Source: Debaryomyces hansenii CBS767
Lineage: Eukaryota > Ascomycota > Pichiomycetes > Serinales > Debaryomycetaceae
NCBI RefSeq assembly: GCF_000006445.2
Contig: NC_006048.2
Coordinates: 620,001-684,000, forward strand
DNA length: 64,000 nt
Direction of reading: 5' to 3'
A program made the translations under genes and the position numbers. The notes under the pieces were generated by a model. That model searched no databases. It saw only the letters and a list, made by a program, of their open reading frames with translations, and was not told where the DNA came from. The stretch's first letter is position 1, and each line of letters opens with the position of its first letter. Positions 10,856 to 22,945 of the stretch are shown here, one piece after another.

Positions 10856-11325
10856 TGTCTCATATTGACATATAAATACAGTACACAAATAACACGATAG
10901 AATTTCAGAAAACGAGTTTTGTGTCATTTCAAAAACTTACCGTGTAGATCACCATTCAAATTATCCATAAGAAGCTGAAGCAAAGGATTTATTATTCTAT
11001 AGTGTTGACGAATAACAGCGTATTGATAAGCTATATTAAAAGCCCATTCTATAGCGTTTCGCCACTCGTTGCATTTAATAAGAGTTCATTCTCTAAACTA
11101 TATTCAAAATCGTCCAGAATAGCTCACATTTTGAAATATAACATTTTTTTTGCATAAGCGTAATAGTGAACTAACAGCTATTATTAGACGAACAACACGG
11201 AATATCCCGATCCAAATAGTCCAGTATCATTTCGCCATAGTTTGATGCATAATCTTAAAAAAATTTGTATTATTAAAACTGAAAGTGAAAATACCATTTG
11301 AAGAGGCGAATACAATACGTTGATC
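10856..11325. other. Intergenic region upstream of ZDS1
   Basis: About 470 bases, presumably the RCE1 terminator and ZDS1 promoter. Poly-A/T tracts near 11142-11152 and 11256-11264; no ORF or RNA gene seen. Confidence 0.4.
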
Positions 11326-14300
11326 ATGTCTGAAGATGAAATAGTAGACCAGACTAGGAGCTATGAATCGGCAGCGAAGGATATAGAACAGGAGAAGAAG
11401 ATGGTAGCGGCGTTGAAGCGTTTGTCTATAAGTAACATGATGAGTTACGATCCCGACTTACCGATTGAAGATATGGAATACCAATACCAATACCAGCAGC
11501 AGAACGATGATCTGGCCAACAAGAGCCCGCCTAAATTACTGCAGGTGAGAAGGAGCTCGTCTCTCTCCCATAATTCATCACTCAAGGGACGCCCATCGCC
11601 ATCCGAGGATGCTATGCTTCAGATCCAGGGAACCGTAGAAGACAATGCTTCAGATCAGCCACAACAAGAACAGGAGTTGGATACGGAAACATTGTTATGG
11701 GTTCCGGCCAATTTGCATCCCGAAGTTGACCCAGAACAATTCAAAATCCATGTTAAAACCACGGTGGGAGAAATTATGGAGAGAAAACTGAGCAGAAAAA
11801 ATTCATTAAGTAGACACTCTTCTCTTTCGTCTTCCTTTTTAGCAGATGACAGGGAAGAAACAAATCCATCTGAACCGGAAACTCCAGAGAAGAACATTCA
11901 AAATAACAATAATCTTGAAGCGGAACAGCAGTCTTATCAAGAGAAAAGATTTAGTAACCCATCATTGCGTGACTTAAGTTTTGAATTGGAGAATTTGTCA
12001 AGAATAGCAGGGATGGACTCAACTGATGCAGTGACGATAGCACGTACCTTATCTAGCTCTTCATTAGGTTACACTGATGTTGAAAAGCAAGCATTTGATG
12101 AACTATCATCTCCTCCTCACGTATCTCCAAATAATTCAACTAGAAGACGAGAAACAGACACTACACAGAATAAAGCATTTGTTGACCCTGAATCACCAAC
12201 CTCTCGTAAAACAGTCAATAGATTACCGCAGGAATACGCGTATGATCATTCCAGCCAACATCAACAACACACACAACAACTTCCTCGCCAACATCAGAGT
12301 TATCAAATGCCCAAATCTCAATTCAGTCCAAATGATTTTTCATTAAAGAGAAGTAGAAGGTTGGATTATAGAAAGCTTTCTAATCCATCCGCGTCCGGTT
12401 CTAGCTTACAGAATAACAAGGCAGGAAAACTAGCTGAATTAAGAAATAATTTGAATTCTCCTTCGCAATCGCCAGTTACACATCAATATCATTTACCTAA
12501 GCAACCAGAACATAAGTCAAAAAGTAAACAGCGTAATGCTCGTGATTCTCAACTTTTATTCAGTTATCGTAATCCAAACGTTCCGCCTGAAGCACAATCA
12601 TCGAACGATTCGCCATATCCAAATTCTGCATCGTCAAGTTCTCCACTTGAACAACAATTCAACACGCATAAATTTAGTCAACATAATTTGACTGCAAAAC
12701 GTATTTCGCATATTAAAAGTCATAAGGATCAATATGGTTTACCTCAGAAGCAAGGATATTCAAGAACATCGTCTAGATCTTCATCAGGTGGCTCAGGAAA
12801 CAAGTCAATACAGTCTTTCGAGAAGGAGAAGGCTCGTCCAATACAATCGCCTCCCACTCAACCATTCCCATCTCACACAATAAATAAGCAAAAGATTCCA
12901 CCCCCACAAAATCAATACCGGTCTGACAACGGAAAGCATCACCATAGATCTCATGGTCGGCGGAATAACAATTCAGCACAACAAATTCCCCTGCAATCCA
13001 ACAATTATGTATTTCAGTTGCAAATTCCTAAGACACGTCTGGAAGGTAAAAAGCTTGTGTCTCAAACTGATTTAATTAAAAAGGAGTCGGTTCCTCGTAT
13101 CAAAATTTCTAAAGAACCCTCTAATAACATTACTGAGAATAAATCTACTCAACTAAATCAAAACCTTGATTTATTAAGGTCCGAAATAAATGAGTTTAAG
13201 GAAAGCTTAACAAAGATTGATTCACCAGCCTCCAGTGAGAGCCGTTCCATTTCTGATAGTGACTTACCTGAAAGCAGTGACAATAATGAGTCAGATTTCA
13301 GTTTCGAAGCTTCGTATCAGAATATAAGCTATGAAGATAGCCTAGGTATCGAGAAGGATGTTTTGAAGGAACTTAATAGAGAGAAAATCACGAACATCAA
13401 CGATGTAGAGAGTGATTTAGAATATGGGAAAGCCAACCCATTTGTCAGTTCACCGAAACAAAAACTTATTCAAGAGCCTGTTTCCGAATTTATCGGCAGA
13501 GAAAAGAATGATAATAATGAAGAGTTATTAAAAGCAACCGATTTTGATATTGATTTTGACCAAAACGAAAACAAGGATGCAATAGAATTATCTGCGATTG
13601 ATCAAGAGCCTCTCATAAATGAGATTGCTGATATACCTGACGAAGAATTTATTTCCAGATCAAATGAACCTATATCTCAAGCTTCACCTGCTGGTGAAGT
13701 ACAGAATAAAAAATCTTTTGGATTGTTGCCAAATCATTCATCAAGCTCATTCAATTCTGATACTTCAGAGTCTAAGAAGAGTTTAAAGAAGAAAAAATCA
13801 TGGCCTTGGTTGAAAGAAAGGTCGGCTAGTTTTTCAACAAGTGATGGTAACAAATTACCAAGCTTACCAGAAGCAAAATCGCCATCCAGGTCATTTTCAA
13901 CTCCTGAGACTCCAACAAAGAAGAGACAAGAGCAAGAGCAGATAGTTAAAGAAGTACCTAAGGCTCATGATGTTAAGCCTTCTGGTTCTATTGGAAAGGA
14001 AAATATGATTAGCAAGTTCTTTAAGAAGAAAAGATCGAATTCGTCTACATCCGTATCTTCATCTTCTGATGTCACGAATATGGAGACTAAACCTGGACAA
14101 GATTCAGGAGTTACTGTAGACTACGAATCAGATTCTGAAGCCAAAAAGAATCTACAAGGTAAATTAAAGGGAGGAATATTTAAGAAGATGAATAGAAACA
14201 AAATGCATGAGAAAGAAAAAGAGAGACTTCAATCATTGAAATCTACATCTGTGACTTCGTTAGTATCGCTGATTGATAAAGGGAGTAGTACAGAAGATTT

Positions 14301-15162
14301 ACTTGAACCCGAAGCCTCTCGTGAGACAAAGAATTTACAGGATTCAGGAAGAGATTCTCAATATAGCCCTAATAATGTACTTGACGTAGGTAAGCAGAAG
14401 GAGATTGAGCGGTCTTCAGAATTGAGAACGGAAAATGATGAAGAGACGTTGATGAATTATTCAAAAGGTAAAGAAAGGGAAACGGAAAAAACAAAACCAA
14501 AGATCAAGACGAATCTATTGGGGTCTCGAAAGGAAAAAGCACTTCGCAAATCAGATCATGTAAAGACTGAGATATCAAAACAAGATACGGAAGGAGAACC
14601 AGATCAGGTCGACGTAGATGATCTGGGAAGACTGACCGTTAAAGTCAAAACAGACGAAGAGAAGGAAGTGTCGCGTTCTGCCCTTGACATCCAGGAAAAA
14701 TTGAAAAAGTCTATCAAGAGGACCTCCAAGGCCAATCAACCCATCGAGTTCACCGACTCCGCGTTTGGCTTCCCATTGCCTCCTCCTTCCCAGTCTACAT
14801 TGGTCATGTTGGACTATAGATTTCCCGTCCATGTGGAAAGGGCTATCTACCGTTTATCACATTTGAAATTGGCCAATCCCAAAAGATCGCTCAGAGAACA
14901 AGTTCTTTTGTCCAATTTTATGTATGCCTACCTTAACTTGGTTGACCACACTTTGCATTTGGAACAATTAAATAATAGCTCCGAAAATACTACAGAGGTA
15001 GTTGATGATACAAAAGAATTGAATTTCGCAACCGACGACCTAATGGTGTCCGACGACGAACTAGAAGAAACAAAAAATGAACTAGATTCGGATCAAGTCA
15101 GTATAGATTTAGACATTGTTGACCTTAGTAATACTTCTGCAACTAGAGCGGAAACCGAATGA
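11326..15162 (+). CDS. ZDS1: Zds1/Zds2 family PP2A regulator
   Basis: 1278 residues. Zds proteins bind the PP2A-Cdc55 phosphatase and steer mitotic entry and exit, polarity and stress responses. Two conserved blocks are visible: an N-terminal motif at about residues 125-160 (LLWVPANLHPEVDP, then a segment ending GEIMERKLSR) and the C-terminal Zds_C domain at about 1140-1215 (FGFPLPPPSQSTL, YRFPVHVERAIYRLSH, REQVLLSNFMYAYLN). The long middle is low complexity, rich in Ser, Gln and basic residues with many potential phosphosites, as in the family. A TTG two codons before ATG is not a start. Like other non-WGD yeasts, only one copy is seen here, so ZDS1 versus ZDS2 cannot be separated. Confidence 0.9.
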   Translation: MSEDEIVDQTRSYESAAKDIEQEKKMVAALKRLSISNMMSYDPDLPIEDMEYQYQYQQQNDDLANKSPPKLLQVRRSSSLSHNSSLKGRPSPSEDAMLQIQGTVEDNASDQPQQEQELDTETLLWVPANLHPEVDPEQFKIHVKTTVGEIMERKLSRKNSLSRHSSLSSSFLADDREETNPSEPETPEKNIQNNNNLEAEQQSYQEKRFSNPSLRDLSFELENLSRIAGMDSTDAVTIARTLSSSSLGYTDVEKQAFDELSSPPHVSPNNSTRRRETDTTQNKAFVDPESPTSRKTVNRLPQEYAYDHSSQHQQHTQQLPRQHQSYQMPKSQFSPNDFSLKRSRRLDYRKLSNPSASGSSLQNNKAGKLAELRNNLNSPSQSPVTHQYHLPKQPEHKSKSKQRNARDSQLLFSYRNPNVPPEAQSSNDSPYPNSASSSSPLEQQFNTHKFSQHNLTAKRISHIKSHKDQYGLPQKQGYSRTSSRSSSGGSGNKSIQSFEKEKARPIQSPPTQPFPSHTINKQKIPPPQNQYRSDNGKHHHRSHGRRNNNSAQQIPLQSNNYVFQLQIPKTRLEGKKLVSQTDLIKKESVPRIKISKEPSNNITENKSTQLNQNLDLLRSEINEFKESLTKIDSPASSESRSISDSDLPESSDNNESDFSFEASYQNISYEDSLGIEKDVLKELNREKITNINDVESDLEYGKANPFVSSPKQKLIQEPVSEFIGREKNDNNEELLKATDFDIDFDQNENKDAIELSAIDQEPLINEIADIPDEEFISRSNEPISQASPAGEVQNKKSFGLLPNHSSSSFNSDTSESKKSLKKKKSWPWLKERSASFSTSDGNKLPSLPEAKSPSRSFSTPETPTKKRQEQEQIVKEVPKAHDVKPSGSIGKENMISKFFKKKRSNSSTSVSSSSDVTNMETKPGQDSGVTVDYESDSEAKKNLQGKLKGGIFKKMNRNKMHEKEKERLQSLKSTSVTSLVSLIDKGSSTEDLLEPEASRETKNLQDSGRDSQYSPNNVLDVGKQKEIERSSELRTENDEETLMNYSKGKERETEKTKPKIKTNLLGSRKEKALRKSDHVKTEISKQDTEGEPDQVDVDDLGRLTVKVKTDEEKEVSRSALDIQEKLKKSIKRTSKANQPIEFTDSAFGFPLPPPSQSTLVMLDYRFPVHVERAIYRLSHLKLANPKRSLREQVLLSNFMYAYLNLVDHTLHLEQLNNSSENTTEVVDDTKELNFATDDLMVSDDELEETKNELDSDQVSIDLDIVDLSNTSATRAETE

Positions 15163-15559
15163 GTTTGTTCATTCCCAGTTTATTTTTGGTTATTATATTT
15201 ACTATTAGAGAAGCATGCATTTTATTAGAAAATACTAAATTAGGGGATTACTCTTTACGCCTCAAAGTGATCCAAATACGTACAAATACTATATAGTCAA
15301 TAATACTACATACTTAAGAAGGCTCATCAATACATGTATATATTGAATTCCGCGCATACTACTCCTATTAATTTCTTTTCACCTGATTTTTTTTTTTTTT
15401 ATTGTTTTTTTGATCGGCTTCGCTAAACAGTAAATAAACGAATAAGTCAGGCCACCATTGCATTTCAATATATAGGAAATCTTTGGAATATTAATATAGA
15501 ATTGAGTTTAGAATTTAGTATTATTGAAACAAGTCTGGCAAAAGTCAAGTTCATATAAG
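15163..15559. other. Intergenic region upstream of SCS7
   Basis: About 397 bases. Contains a long T tract near 15387-15400 followed by a second T7 run, typical of a nucleosome-depleted yeast promoter. No gene seen. Confidence 0.45.
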
Positions 15560-16690
15560 ATGTCTAGAAATTTGCCTTTATTAGCTAGTGCCGAGGTTGT
15601 TAAGCATAATACACAGAATGATTGCTGGGTTACCTTATACAACAGAAAAGTTTACAACGTTAGTGGATTTATTGATCAGCACCCGGGTGGAGGAGATATA
15701 ATCTTACCATACGCCGGAAAAGATGTTACAGCAATTATGGCGGACACTATTTCCCATGAACATTCAGAAAGTGCATACGAGATGTTGGATGATGAAATGT
15801 TGGTTGGATACTTAGCCACCGACGAAGAAGAAAGAGAATTGTTAAATAATAAGAACAATACACCAGTGGAAGTTAGATTAGAAGATTCCAGTTCTGTTGA
15901 TCTTTATGAGTTCCACGATAGTTTGCCACCTGCGGAAAAGTTAGCGATTCAAACCGATTATGAAGAAGATATTAAAAAGCATAAGTTTTTAGACTTGAAC
16001 AAACCATTGATTCCCCAGATGTTGTGCAGTACCTTTTCGAAGGAGTTTTATCTTGACCAGGTGCACAGACCTAGACATTATGGGAAAGGGTCAGCGCCGT
16101 TATTCGGCAATTTCTTAGAACCTCTTTCGTTGACACCATGGTGGGTAGTACCAGCGGTTTGGTTACCACCTAACTTCTACATTTTCTACGTTGGTTTTGT
16201 CAATCAAGACAAATTGGTTGCGTTGAGTTTCTGGGTTATGGGATTGTTTGTTTGGACATTGGTTGAATATTGTATGCACAGGTTTTTGTTCCATTTGGAT
16301 GGGTATTTACCTGAGCATCCCGTTGCACTTACACTCCATTTCCTTTTGCATGGTGTCCATCATTATTTGCCAATGGATGGATATAGATTAGTGTTGCCAC
16401 CAACTTTATTTGTCCTTTTAGCATACCCGTTCTACAAATTAGTATTCGCTATATTCCCATTCTACATGGCATGTTCTGGTTTTGCTGGTGGAACTTTAGG
16501 ATACATTTTATATGATGTTATTCATTACGTTATTCACCATACCAAATTACCTCAATTCTTGCAAGATATCAAAACTTACCACTTGGAACACCATTACAAA
16601 AACTATGAAATGGGTTTCGGTGTTACAAGTAGATTCTGGGATGTCATTTTCGAAACCGAAATCACTAGTACCTTTCAGAAGAGAAACTAA
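15560..16690 (+). CDS. SCS7: Sphingolipid (very long fatty acid) alpha-hydroxylase
   Basis: 376 residues, close to Saccharomyces Scs7 (384). It hydroxylates the alpha carbon of the very long chain fatty acid in ceramide, at the ER. An N-terminal cytochrome b5 domain (residues about 8-85) has the heme motif HPGGGD (His41) and the second ligand region SHEHSESAY. The C-terminal membrane domain carries the histidine clusters of the fatty acid hydroxylase family: CMHRFLFH, HFLLHGVHH, HYVIHH and YHLEHHYKN, which bind the di-iron or di-metal centre, among four hydrophobic spans. The start at 15560 (AAGATGTCTAGA) is chosen over an upstream TTG-initiated extension that has no family match. Confidence 0.95.
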   Translation: MSRNLPLLASAEVVKHNTQNDCWVTLYNRKVYNVSGFIDQHPGGGDIILPYAGKDVTAIMADTISHEHSESAYEMLDDEMLVGYLATDEEERELLNNKNNTPVEVRLEDSSSVDLYEFHDSLPPAEKLAIQTDYEEDIKKHKFLDLNKPLIPQMLCSTFSKEFYLDQVHRPRHYGKGSAPLFGNFLEPLSLTPWWVVPAVWLPPNFYIFYVGFVNQDKLVALSFWVMGLFVWTLVEYCMHRFLFHLDGYLPEHPVALTLHFLLHGVHHYLPMDGYRLVLPPTLFVLLAYPFYKLVFAIFPFYMACSGFAGGTLGYILYDVIHYVIHHTKLPQFLQDIKTYHLEHHYKNYEMGFGVTSRFWDVIFETEITSTFQKRN

Positions 16691-16836
16691 GCCTCATGAA
16701 TGATGATTTATTTTACACATGTCTCATTTTTTATTTATTCTAGAAGAATTAATGATATCTACTCATTAATTATATTACTAATTTAATGCTTAATAATTTA
16801 ATATTTCATACTTTTATACTAATAATGCTCATTTAA

Positions 16837-18078
16837 TTATATATTTACTGTAAAATCGTCTGCCGTTAACAGTATTCCACCATGCGCTAATGCATCTTCT
16901 TTTTGGGAGTCTTTGTCCTCATTTTGTATCCTGTATTTCTTAGGCGCCTTCCGGCCTTGAATCTTTGGTCGCTTTTTCGTCTTGCTCCAATCTATGTTAC
17001 TATATTTGGTTTGAAGATTTAACTTCCTCATGAATATTGCTTTTTTTAATTCTCGTAACTTATCCTCTTGATTTCGGTTTTTAAGCATCCTTTGTTTAAA
17101 ATTTTTATAATTTATAAGCCCACGATGTGTTTCTTCTACTTTTGATAGATATTCTGAGTAATTAAACTTTTGCTTCAGTGTATCTAACGTAGATTCTTCT
17201 TCTCCTTGTTCAGGGTTAATCACATATGTATCAGGTACATCATTACTCTGATTTTCGTCGTCTCCTTCTTCTTCGTTATCATCATATTCGTATGTGTATT
17301 TTGGGTTATCAAAAATTCTTTCACATTTTTGATAAAGATTGGCATGACTTGTGCTGTCCAATGTTTTTTTGTGTGATTCATCGACATCAAGCCCTGCTAA
17401 TAAAATATCCTGCCAGTTTAACAAACGTGGATATGGACGACTGGAAGACAACCTTGTTTTCCCTTGCTTCTGAAAATTGATAATATTGTTAACAAGATGA
17501 TCAACTTTATTTGCCAATTTTTTGCATACTTCATTAGTCATTGCGGATGAGACATCAGCACTCATAGTTAGGTTTTGTTTATCTGCAACATTCTTTAGTT
17601 TGCTATGTATTTTCCTTTCTAGCAATGCGTGTAGTTCTATCATGATATCAACTTTACTATTTGATAGTGTTTCCTTAGTTGCAACCGATCGTATCCTAGT
17701 ATACCGTTTGTGTCTATTTTGGTGTATTACTTCGTCTTTCACAGATACCTCATCATCATCTCCTGTATCCTCCGATTCATCTTCATCGTCTGTAGATACA
17801 CTTTCTCTCATATCTAGCTCGTTCTCTCGGTTTACATTAGTTTCATGATCTATGTCATCAAATTGTTCTATACAATTTTCTGAACCAACAAATGTTTTAC
17901 TTGAACGAGGGTCAGGAACTCGATCGAATGGCAATGGCCAGCTAGCCCAGTTACGTCTAGGAAAAAGAGGGTTTATTTGGTGGAATAGGAACGTCGAGTA
18001 TAAGTGAAGCGAAAGATCGTGCCTATATTCATCTTCGATTGAGTTAAGAATAACTTCTCTTTCTTTCTTTGTAGACAT
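16837..18078 (-). CDS. RRN9: RNA polymerase I upstream activation factor subunit Rrn9
   Basis: 413 residues. The N-terminal block DLSLHLYSTFLFHQINPLF, followed by a WxxWPLP segment (NWASWPLP), fits the conserved N-terminal Rrn9 domain. Rrn9 is the subunit of the upstream activation factor that contacts TBP and the core factor at rDNA promoters. The rest is low complexity with an acidic stretch at about 95-120, a second conserved patch PRLLNWQDILLAGLD in the middle, and a basic segment (KTKKRPKIQGRKAPKKYR) near the C-terminus that would suit nucleolar localisation. Saccharomyces Rrn9 is 365 residues. The call rests on the N-terminal block from memory, so it is less certain than most here. It shares a divergent promoter with URA5. 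Confidence 0.68.
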   Translation of the reverse strand: MSTKKEREVILNSIEDEYRHDLSLHLYSTFLFHQINPLFPRRNWASWPLPFDRVPDPRSSKTFVGSENCIEQFDDIDHETNVNRENELDMRESVSTDDEDESEDTGDDDEVSVKDEVIHQNRHKRYTRIRSVATKETLSNSKVDIMIELHALLERKIHSKLKNVADKQNLTMSADVSSAMTNEVCKKLANKVDHLVNNIINFQKQGKTRLSSSRPYPRLLNWQDILLAGLDVDESHKKTLDSTSHANLYQKCERIFDNPKYTYEYDDNEEEGDDENQSNDVPDTYVINPEQGEEESTLDTLKQKFNYSEYLSKVEETHRGLINYKNFKQRMLKNRNQEDKLRELKKAIFMRKLNLQTKYSNIDWSKTKKRPKIQGRKAPKKYRIQNEDKDSQKEDALAHGGILLTADDFTVNI

Positions 18079-19087
<1,009 letters not shown>

Positions 19088-19186
19088 GCATTGTAAACAG
19101 GAGTTTGATGTCGAACATGTTCACACTATTATTTATTTTATATATGTATATAAATACAACGAAATTATCTTAGCAAATGGTACTAT

Positions 19187-19996
19187 TTAACCTCTAATCT
19201 TCATAACCTTCTTTTTTGGTTGTTTAGGTGCTTGTGGAGCTTTAACCTGTGGCTGCTCTGGTTCAGGATCATAAATACTCTTTGTCATTGGGTGCTTGAT
19301 AGTCAACTCAGAATGAACAGGTACAATAGTATTCATTTTGAACCCTTTGACCTTAGGTATTTCACCCGGTTCGAAACCGGTCTCATATTCACTTGGTAAT
19401 GGAATACCACTCTTTGGTCCAATGCTAGCTAACGTAGTTGGATGCGTTTTCAAGTAGTCAGCTATGATATTTAATACTGCTCTTTTAGTCTTAAATCTCG
19501 AATCGACTGGCATACCATTTTTATTGTTGTCTTTGATTAATACTCTTACTCTACCTGGATTACCGAAGTCTTGCGGATGTGTCTTATCTAATTCCAACAT
19601 TACTGGTAAATTATAATGACGACACGCATCTGATATAGTCTTTGCTAATGGATTCGACACTGCTTTAGACTCTGATACTCTTCTTCCGTCCTTATGCGAT
19701 CTTGATTTATCAAAGTAACATGGATAGATTATTTGAAATTTTTTTAATTCAGCTCTTTCCTCCGCAGAAAACTTGTTAGGATCAACAATATCTTTACGCT
19801 CAACACTCTTGTCTTGCTCTGGGTGTGGGAAATTAGGAAATAATGGTGGTTCTTGATCTTGTGATCTTGTAATTTGAGGTCCTGGTTGTACTGGTGCTAT
19901 TGGAGTTCTGAGTGATGGATCAAATTGGGCAATATCCATGTCCATGTTATCAATCTCATCATCCAAGACGTCTTCCAATACTGGTCTCTTTGCCAT
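19187..19996 (-). CDS. SEC65: Signal recognition particle subunit Sec65 (SRP19)
   Basis: 269 residues. SRP19 binds the tips of SRP RNA helices 6 and 8 and lets Srp54 join, so secretory proteins can be targeted to the ER. The SRP19 domain spans about 85-185 with the typical start [12 protein letters not shown], then [26 protein letters not shown] and [10 protein letters not shown]- and C-terminal extensions, the latter ending in [12 protein letters not shown], are as in Saccharomyces Sec65 (273). A CACGTG E-box lies about 96 bases before the start. Confidence 0.93.
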   Translation of the reverse strand: MAKRPVLEDVLDDEIDNMDMDIAQFDPSLRTPIAPVQPGPQITRSQDQEPPLFPNFPHPEQDKSVERKDIVDPNKFSAEERAELKKFQIIYPCYFDKSRSHKDGRRVSESKAVSNPLAKTISDACRHYNLPVMLELDKTHPQDFGNPGRVRVLIKDNNKNGMPVDSRFKTKRAVLNIIADYLKTHPTTLASIGPKSGIPLPSEYETGFEPGEIPKVKGFKMNTIVPVHSELTIKHPMTKSIYDPEPEQPQVKAPQAPKQPKKKVMKIRG

Positions 19997-20091
19997 GTTG
20001 CTCTGCTGTTTATTCTTAGAGTTTTTTAGAACTAATCGTTACTACTAACAGGTTTATGTCCAATATATTTTCAAGAACCTCAATATACATT

Positions 20092-20097
20092 CACGTG
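20092..20097. promoter_or_regulatory. CACGTG E-box upstream of SEC65
   Basis: TCACGTGAC, a Cbf1/bHLH type site about 96 bases upstream of the SEC65 start. Function inferred from motif only. Confidence 0.45.
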
Positions 20098-20247
20098 ACC
20101 AGATATAACTATATACTATAGACCAAATCAATCCTTTTCAATGATTTATATATGAATAAACATAACAATTAGCTCTTTGGTAGTAGTAGTAGAGTCGGTC
20201 CTCCCAATTGCCTACAGTGATAGAAATATTAAAGAGTTTGCATCAGA

Positions 20248-22473
20248 TTATGGGCCGCTAGAATCCAATATTTCGATGAAAGTTTCATCTGTGTCATTTC
20301 TACAACGTTGCACGGCAGCAGTACATATATTATTGTCGAAGCAAAGACCCCATGCACAACCTGTGATATCATCAAGTAGGTCTCTGACAAATTTTCCGCT
20401 ATTAATATCCCACAATTTCAACATTATTTCACTTCCACTGACAATTTTAAGACTATCATGCTGAAAGCAGGTGATGGCTCCGCTGTGTCCTTCTAACTTA
20501 CATATATTGTCTCCCGATTTTGGATTCCAGACTCTTAATGTTGAATCAGCTGCTGCTGATACCAAGTATTCTTCTGACAATTCTAACAACCCCACAAGAG
20601 AGCTATGTCCTTCTAATGTGTGTAATAGTTTCCCACTTTCAATATCCCATACATTTATAGAAGAATCCATAGATCCAGAATAACATCTCTTAGTATGGAA
20701 ATTCAATGCCGTAGAATATATTCTATCTCCATGGCCAGCTAAAACATGCTTACAATTACCGTTATCAAGAAGGTCCCAAACTCTAACGGTTGTATCATAA
20801 GAGCCAGATACAATAATATTACCGTATCCAGAAACCGATCTCACAGATTGCGTATGCCCCAATAACACGGTAATTAGGTACGGATTCTCAATTTCATTGC
20901 TATCGTAGGTTTGTTGTCCAACTACATCATCTTCAGCTTCTTCTCCTTCATTCATTAATGGTAATTTCCAAACATGCAAGTTATGATCTCTAGACCCGGT
21001 GACTAGTAATGGAACCTCTGGGAATATTATATCTTCTCCATTATCATTCTTTCCGATTTTCACTGGATGTAAAATATCCAAGCACCTCACAGTAGAAGTG
21101 TGTCCCCTAAATACATGAGTACATTTTCCTGTCTTGATGTTCCACACCCGAACAGTTCTATCTGTGGATCCACTCACCAACGTATTGCCCGTATACTTCA
21201 ACGCCCAGACACCCCCCTCGTGGCCTTTTAACACCTTTAATAGCTCCCCTGTCTTCGTACTATAAATGTTGATTAGTTTATCATCAACACCCGTTATAAT
21301 CTTTTCATCATCATGCTGCAAGCATGTCACAACGTGACTTCCGTGTCCAGGAACACTAATTCGTTTCGGTTCGTAGGTGGGATCCATCCACCTATTTAAT
21401 ATAGTACAACGCTTCTTGTATAATGTCTGCATGACATTTGCTTCGTTAATATCAGACTTCAGTGACCATTCTTTCAACAATTTTTGTGGGTCGGCAATTT
21501 CTCGTTCTATTGCTCCATCACTTAAAATGAGCTTGTCTTTCTTGAGTAGCTGTGCCCAGATGCCCGAATTGTCAATAATCTTGTACCAGTTGGAACATAC
21601 ACGTGCAAGTGAACATAACGCTTTATAATCCAAATGTGACAAGATATTGTAAGTAATTTCTAGAGGCAAGTTACTTATCAAGTCTCTTTTTAGACTGTTT
21701 TCAATTAATCCACTAAAAGAACTTAACGACGATCTATTAGTGTTCTGTAACAATCTAAATATGAAATGATTCTGGTTCTTTTCACTCAAATATCCGGAAA
21801 GGCTCACCATCATTTCCATTAACTCCGATTGTGTTGTAGGTATATTAGACAACTGGTGTTCTATTGGGTCAAAATTAGAAATCTTATCACCTGTAGATTG
21901 TACAGGTGATGCACTTGGAGAAGGCAACGGTAATTGTTGTGATTGCTCTTCAATATCAGAAATAGGAGTATTCGTGGGTGAGTTTATTGCAGTTGGTGTA
22001 CGTGGTTGCACTATTATGTGCTCCTGGATAATTTGGTTGGTCTGTAATAAAGTTTCGTTACTATTGTTTGTTTCAGTAACGGCTGGAGTAACAGTATTTG
22101 TTGGTGATGGAACACTCATTAATCTCCGCTTAGGAGGATGCACCAAACCGTTTTCTCTGAAAGATGATATACCCGATATTATAGCACTCTGCCCCGATAT
22201 TTGGCTATTACAATCCGTGTCAGAGATAATCATGTCATCACAGGACTCAGTTCCTTCTCTGTCATAAGCATCCCCTTCACCAGCCGTCTCCTCTCTATTT
22301 CTTATTCTCTTTCTGCTCTCGCGTCCCAGCTGATCAGATATTATTGACAATTTTTGATATTCATTTTGTAACCAAACATCTGAGAGTTTTCCGTTAGGAT
22401 TCACTGGTTTACAGTCAAATTTGGCAATAGCATCTTGCAACGGGTACAAGGATGGTTGGTTATTAGCACTCAT
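20248..22473 (-). CDS. CDC4: F-box/WD40 SCF substrate receptor Cdc4
   Basis: 741 residues (Saccharomyces Cdc4 is 779). Cdc4 recruits phosphorylated proteins such as Sic1 and Far1 to the SCF ubiquitin ligase. An F-box lies at about 266-305 (SNLPLEITYNILSHLDYKAL region), which binds Skp1. Seven to eight WD40 repeats follow from about 375, with clear units such as GHEGGVWALKYTG, GHTSTVRCLDI, GHTQSVRSVSGYG, GHGDRIYSTAL, GHSSLVGLLE and GHSGAITCFQHD. The degron-binding arginines are expected within TGSRDHN, SGSYDTTVRVW and SAAADSTLRVW, which are intact. The N-terminal 260 residues are low complexity with Ser/Thr-Pro sites. Reads codirectionally with SEC65 and CDC60. Confidence 0.94.
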   Translation of the reverse strand: MSANNQPSLYPLQDAIAKFDCKPVNPNGKLSDVWLQNEYQKLSIISDQLGRESRKRIRNREETAGEGDAYDREGTESCDDMIISDTDCNSQISGQSAIISGISSFRENGLVHPPKRRLMSVPSPTNTVTPAVTETNNSNETLLQTNQIIQEHIIVQPRTPTAINSPTNTPISDIEEQSQQLPLPSPSASPVQSTGDKISNFDPIEHQLSNIPTTQSELMEMMVSLSGYLSEKNQNHFIFRLLQNTNRSSLSSFSGLIENSLKRDLISNLPLEITYNILSHLDYKALCSLARVCSNWYKIIDNSGIWAQLLKKDKLILSDGAIEREIADPQKLLKEWSLKSDINEANVMQTLYKKRCTILNRWMDPTYEPKRISVPGHGSHVVTCLQHDDEKIITGVDDKLINIYSTKTGELLKVLKGHEGGVWALKYTGNTLVSGSTDRTVRVWNIKTGKCTHVFRGHTSTVRCLDILHPVKIGKNDNGEDIIFPEVPLLVTGSRDHNLHVWKLPLMNEGEEAEDDVVGQQTYDSNEIENPYLITVLLGHTQSVRSVSGYGNIIVSGSYDTTVRVWDLLDNGNCKHVLAGHGDRIYSTALNFHTKRCYSGSMDSSINVWDIESGKLLHTLEGHSSLVGLLELSEEYLVSAAADSTLRVWNPKSGDNICKLEGHSGAITCFQHDSLKIVSGSEIMLKLWDINSGKFVRDLLDDITGCAWGLCFDNNICTAAVQRCRNDTDETFIEILDSSGP

Positions 22474-22945
22474 AGATTTCCTGTTGTAATATTTTTGTAT
22501 CCGTTTTAAAACTCATATACTGATAGCCTCCAGTTATATATGTTTATTTATTTTGTTGAAGTATTAACACCACTGACTGATACGTGTGTGGATTTATTAT
22601 TTATTCCAATATTGAAAAGGCTTCTAAATTCAACGCCTTTACTTGTCTCTAAGATTCAATAGAGTAATCCAGCACTTAGTCTAGGTGTTTTGAAATGCCA
22701 CTATGTTACGTATGTACTCTCTGTCCGTTGTTGATATTTTATCTATACCTCCTTCTTTCTTTATTAGTTTTAGTATACAGGAGCAGGTATGAAAAAAAAA
22801 ACCACAATAGAAAAAGGATTTTGTACTTCATACCGGAACTACAAATACGAATCCAGTCAATAGACTAGTCAAAATCAAAACTAGTATATTATAGTCTATA
22901 TAGGAAATGATAAACATGTAATTGTTACGTAGTAAATTATACAAC
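22474..22945. other. Intergenic region, CDC60 3' end to CDC4 5' end
   Basis: About 470 bases with an A9-A10 tract near 22793. No ORF or RNA gene seen; it should hold the CDC4 promoter and CDC60 terminator. Confidence 0.4.
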